In this document: positions 22,365 through 24,255 of the stretch, one piece after another
How positions within the stretch are numbered: the stretch's first letter is position 1
Layout of the letters: each line of letters opens with the position of its first letter
DNA from: CAZVUW01 sp964629825
GTDB taxonomy: Bacteria; Actinomycetota; Nitriliruptoria; Euzebyales; Egibacteraceae
Length of the DNA: 24,255 bases
NCBI GenBank assembly: GCA_964629825.1
Contig: CAZVUW010000048.1
Location: forward strand, 1-24,255
Direction: 5' to 3'
Notes under the pieces: generated by a model
Database searches by the model: none
Told to the model about the DNA's origin: nothing
Seen by the model: only the letters and a program-made list of their open reading frames with translations
Made by a program: the position numbers and the translations under genes

Positions 22365-23107
22365 TCGACCGGTCCCGCGACGGCGGCCAGCGCCTCCGGC
22401 AGGGTGAAGCGCTCCGCGTACAGGGCCTTGCCGACGATCGCGGAGTCGACGCGCGCATGAGCGGTGGCCAGCGCACGAAGGTCATCCAGCGACGAGACGC
22501 CGCCGCTGGCGGTCACCTTCACGCTGGTCGCCTCGGCGACCTCGGCGAGACGTTCCAGGTTGGGTCCGCTGAGCATCCCGTCACGGGAGATGTCGGTGAA
22601 CACGAAGCGCTGCACGCCCATGACCGTGAAGGTGCGGATGGCGTCGAAGAGGTCGCCGCCCTCGGTGGTCCAGCCGCGGGCCTTGAGGGTCGTGCCCTCG
22701 GCGTCGAGCCCGACCGCGATCCGGTCGCCGTGCTCGGCGACAGCGGCCGCCACGAAGGCCGGCTCCTCGAGCGCCATCGTGCCTATCACGACGCGCGAGG
22801 CCCCGTAGCCGATCGAGTCGTGGAGGTCCGCCATGGTGCGAACCCCGCCCGAGGCCTGCACCGGCACGCCGGTCGCGTCGACGATGTCGGCGATCAGGTG
22901 GCGGTTGCGCGGCTCGCCCTCGAAGGCCGCGTCCAGGTCGACCACGTGCAGCCACTGCGCGCCCTGCTCGGCGAAGCGGACCGCCACCGCCACGGGGTCG
23001 GCGTCGTAGACGGTCTCCGCGTCGGCTCTGCCCTGCGTCAGCCGCACGGCGCGACCTCCGCGGATGTCGATGGCCGGAAGCAGCGTGAACGGTCTAGCCC
23101 CGCTCAT
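22361..23107 (-). CDS. hisA: ProFAR isomerase, probably bifunctional HisA/TrpF (PriA)
   Basis: 248-residue TIM-barrel isomerase. Asp14 (LLPAIDI) and Asp172 (FTDISRDG) are the acid-base pair; Arg22 lies in RAVRLTQG. KARGWTTEGGD (142-152) places Arg144 and Trp146 as in M. tuberculosis PriA (Arg143 and Trp145), residues linked there to acting on both ProFAR and PRA. GGVSSLDDLRA and IVGKALYAERFTLPEAL are also PriA-like. No trpF is present with the trp genes. The ATG at 23107 overlaps hisH as ATGA. Dual function is inference; HisA activity is secure. Confidence 0.95.
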   Translation of the reverse strand: MSGARPFTLLPAIDIRGGRAVRLTQGRADAETVYDADPVAVAVRFAEQGAQWLHVVDLDAAFEGEPRNRHLIADIVDATGVPVQASGGVRTMADLHDSIGYGASRVVIGTMALEEPAFVAAAVAEHGDRIAVGLDAEGTTLKARGWTTEGGDLFDAIRTFTVMGVQRFVFTDISRDGMLSGPNLERLAEVAEATSVKVTASGGVSSLDDLRALATAHARVDSAIVGKALYAERFTLPEALAAVAGPVE

Positions 23108-23757
23108 GACGCCTCCGCCAGCCCGTCGGTGCGGGGCAGGGTGGCGACCCAGCTCTCCAGCAGGCGCCGACCGGTCTCCGCGGACTTCTCGGGGTGGAAC
23201 TGGACGCCCACGACGTTGCCGACGCGCACGACGCTCGGGAACTGCGGGCCGTAGGCCGTCGTGGCGATGACGTGGGCGTCCTCGGACGGGTCGGCGTAGT
23301 AGGAGTGGACGAAGTAGAAGCGCCGCCCGTCCAGGCCGTCGACCACGGGATCGGGACGCACCGCCTTCAGCTCGTTCCAGCCCATGTGCGGGACACGCGC
23401 CGACTCGGGCAGGCGCCGCACCTCCCCGGGCAGGAGGCCCAAGCCCGGCACCTCCGGGTCCTCCTCGGAGCGGCCGTACAGGATCTGCATCCCGACGCAG
23501 ATGCCGAGCACCGGGGTGCCGCTGGCGACCGCCTCGCGGACGGCGTCCTCGAAGCCGGCGGCGCGCAGGCTCGAGGCGCACTGGCCGAAGTGGCCCACGC
23601 CTGGGACGACCAGCGCGGAGCTGCCCGCAAGGGCCTCCGGTGAGTCGGTCACGAAGGCATCCGCACCGGCGCGCTGAAGGGCCTTCTCGGCCGAGCGCAG
23701 GTTGCCCGCCCCGTAGTCGAGCACGGCCACGCGGGGGGCGCCGGCTGGCTGGCTCAC
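23104..23757 (-). CDS. hisH: Imidazole glycerol phosphate synthase, glutamine amidotransferase subunit
   Basis: 217-residue class I amidotransferase supplying ammonia to HisF. The nucleophile Cys87 is in LGICVGMQ, with His188 and Glu190 in VQFHPEKS completing the triad. The start VAVLDYGAGNLRS and VPHMGWNEL are typical of HisH. The GTG at 23755-23757 overlaps the hisB stop as GTGA; the stop overlaps hisA as ATGA. Confidence 0.98.
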   Translation of the reverse strand: MSQPAGAPRVAVLDYGAGNLRSAEKALQRAGADAFVTDSPEALAGSSALVVPGVGHFGQCASSLRAAGFEDAVREAVASGTPVLGICVGMQILYGRSEEDPEVPGLGLLPGEVRRLPESARVPHMGWNELKAVRPDPVVDGLDGRRFYFVHSYYADPSEDAHVIATTAYGPQFPSVVRVGNVVGVQFHPEKSAETGRRLLESWVATLPRTDGLAEAS

Positions 23758-24255
23758 TGCAGCACCCCCTTGGTTGACGGGATCCCGTGGCCCGTGACGG
23801 CGACCGCGCGTCGCAGAGCCACGGCGAAGGCCTTGAACACCGCCTCCTGGATGTGGTGGCTGCCCTCGCCTGCCAGCTTGGCGACGTGCAGCGTGATGCG
23901 CGCGTTGGCCACCAGCGCCTCGAAGAAGTGCTTGGTGAGGGTCGTCTCGTATGTGCCGACCAGCTCGACGGGCGTATCCGCCTCGTAGACCAGGTAGGGC
24001 CGGCCCGACAGGTCGATCGCGACCCGCACGAGGGCCTCGTCGATCGGCACCGTCGCGTCACCGAAGCGCTCCACACCGGCCTTGTCCCCCAGCGCCAGCG
24101 CCAGCGCCTGGCCGAGGGCGATGCCGGTGTCCTCGACCGTGTGGTGCGCGTCGACCTCGAGGTCGCCGACCGTCTTCACGGTCAGGCCGAGCCGCCCGTG
24201 GCGGCCCAGCTGGTCCAGCATGTGGTCGACGAAGGGCACGCCGGTGGAGAGGTCG
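23754..24255 (-). CDS. hisB: Imidazoleglycerol-phosphate dehydratase (5' end outside window)
   Basis: The last 166 or so residues of HisB, which dehydrates imidazole glycerol phosphate. The manganese-binding repeats HHTVEDTGIALGQA and GSHHIQEAVFKAFA are complete. Reading continues to the window edge as DLSTGVPFVDHMLDQL, the normal run-up, so the gene is cut by the edge and is not truncated in nature. It is monofunctional as far as seen, without the phosphatase half found in enterobacteria. First visible gene of hisB-hisH-hisA-hisF-DUF5995. Confidence 0.97.
   Translation of the reverse strand, partial: DLSTGVPFVDHMLDQLGRHGRLGLTVKTVGDLEVDAHHTVEDTGIALGQALALALGDKAGVERFGDATVPIDEALVRVAIDLSGRPYLVYEADTPVELVGTYETTLTKHFFEALVANARITLHVAKLAGEGSHHIQEAVFKAFAVALRRAVAVTGHGIPSTKGVLQ

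Overview
The window is about 24 kb of GC-rich DNA from an actinobacterium. Frequent GTG and TTG starts, ATGA/GTGA gene overlaps, a PdtaR-type ANTAR regulator, and the order his - trp - pdtaR - liv - polA all fit. From memory, M. tuberculosis (hisB to polA, Rv1601-Rv1629) and Streptomyces have the same backbone. The two exported solute-binding lipoproteins are very acidic and almost free of lysine, which suggests a saline or haloalkaline habitat, for example a Nitriliruptoria-type lineage. That placement is inference only.

Layout, left to right. 1-330: no gene; a 15-bp tandem duplication and a 14-bp inverted repeat. 331-3003 (-): polA. 3222-4586 (+): branched-chain amino acid binding lipoprotein, with a strong terminator. 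4587-4804: hairpins and the first copy of a 40-bp palindromic repeat. 4805-8829 (-): livH-livM-livG-livF, read as transcribed; LivH carries an unusual exported N-terminal domain. 8892-11263 (-): a second, polar-type amino acid ABC transporter (binding protein, permease, ATPase) directly upstream of the liv genes. 11428-12398 (-): pdtaR-like antiterminator regulator and a small coiled-coil protein. 12480-12561 (-): tRNA-Leu(CAA). 12587-12799 (+): 70-residue membrane protein. 12796-18090 (-): hisI-trpE-Trp-associated membrane protein-trpC-trpB-trpA. 18229-19887 (+): MurJ-family flippase. 19892-20755 (-): sirtuin deacylase. 20793-20832: second, perfect copy of the palindrome. 20854-24255 (-): hisB (cut by the window edge)-hisH-hisA-hisF-DUF5995 protein.

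The genes cover histidine synthesis, tryptophan synthesis and amino-acid uptake. trpF, trpD and trpG are absent here. HisA has the Arg-Gly-Trp motif of the bifunctional HisA/TrpF enzyme PriA, which would explain the missing trpF. Genes inside transcription units are usually joined by 4-base ATGA or GTGA overlaps. Several first genes lack a Shine-Dalgarno sequence but have a TANNNT box 6-8 bases before the ATG, suggesting leaderless mRNAs.

Most of the window is conserved housekeeping DNA and I see no defence system, prophage, IS element or CRISPR. The features most worth follow-up are the dispersed 40-bp palindrome, the LivH fusion, the DUF5995 gene coupled to hisF, and the overlapping divergent -10 boxes between tRNA-Leu and the small membrane protein gene.
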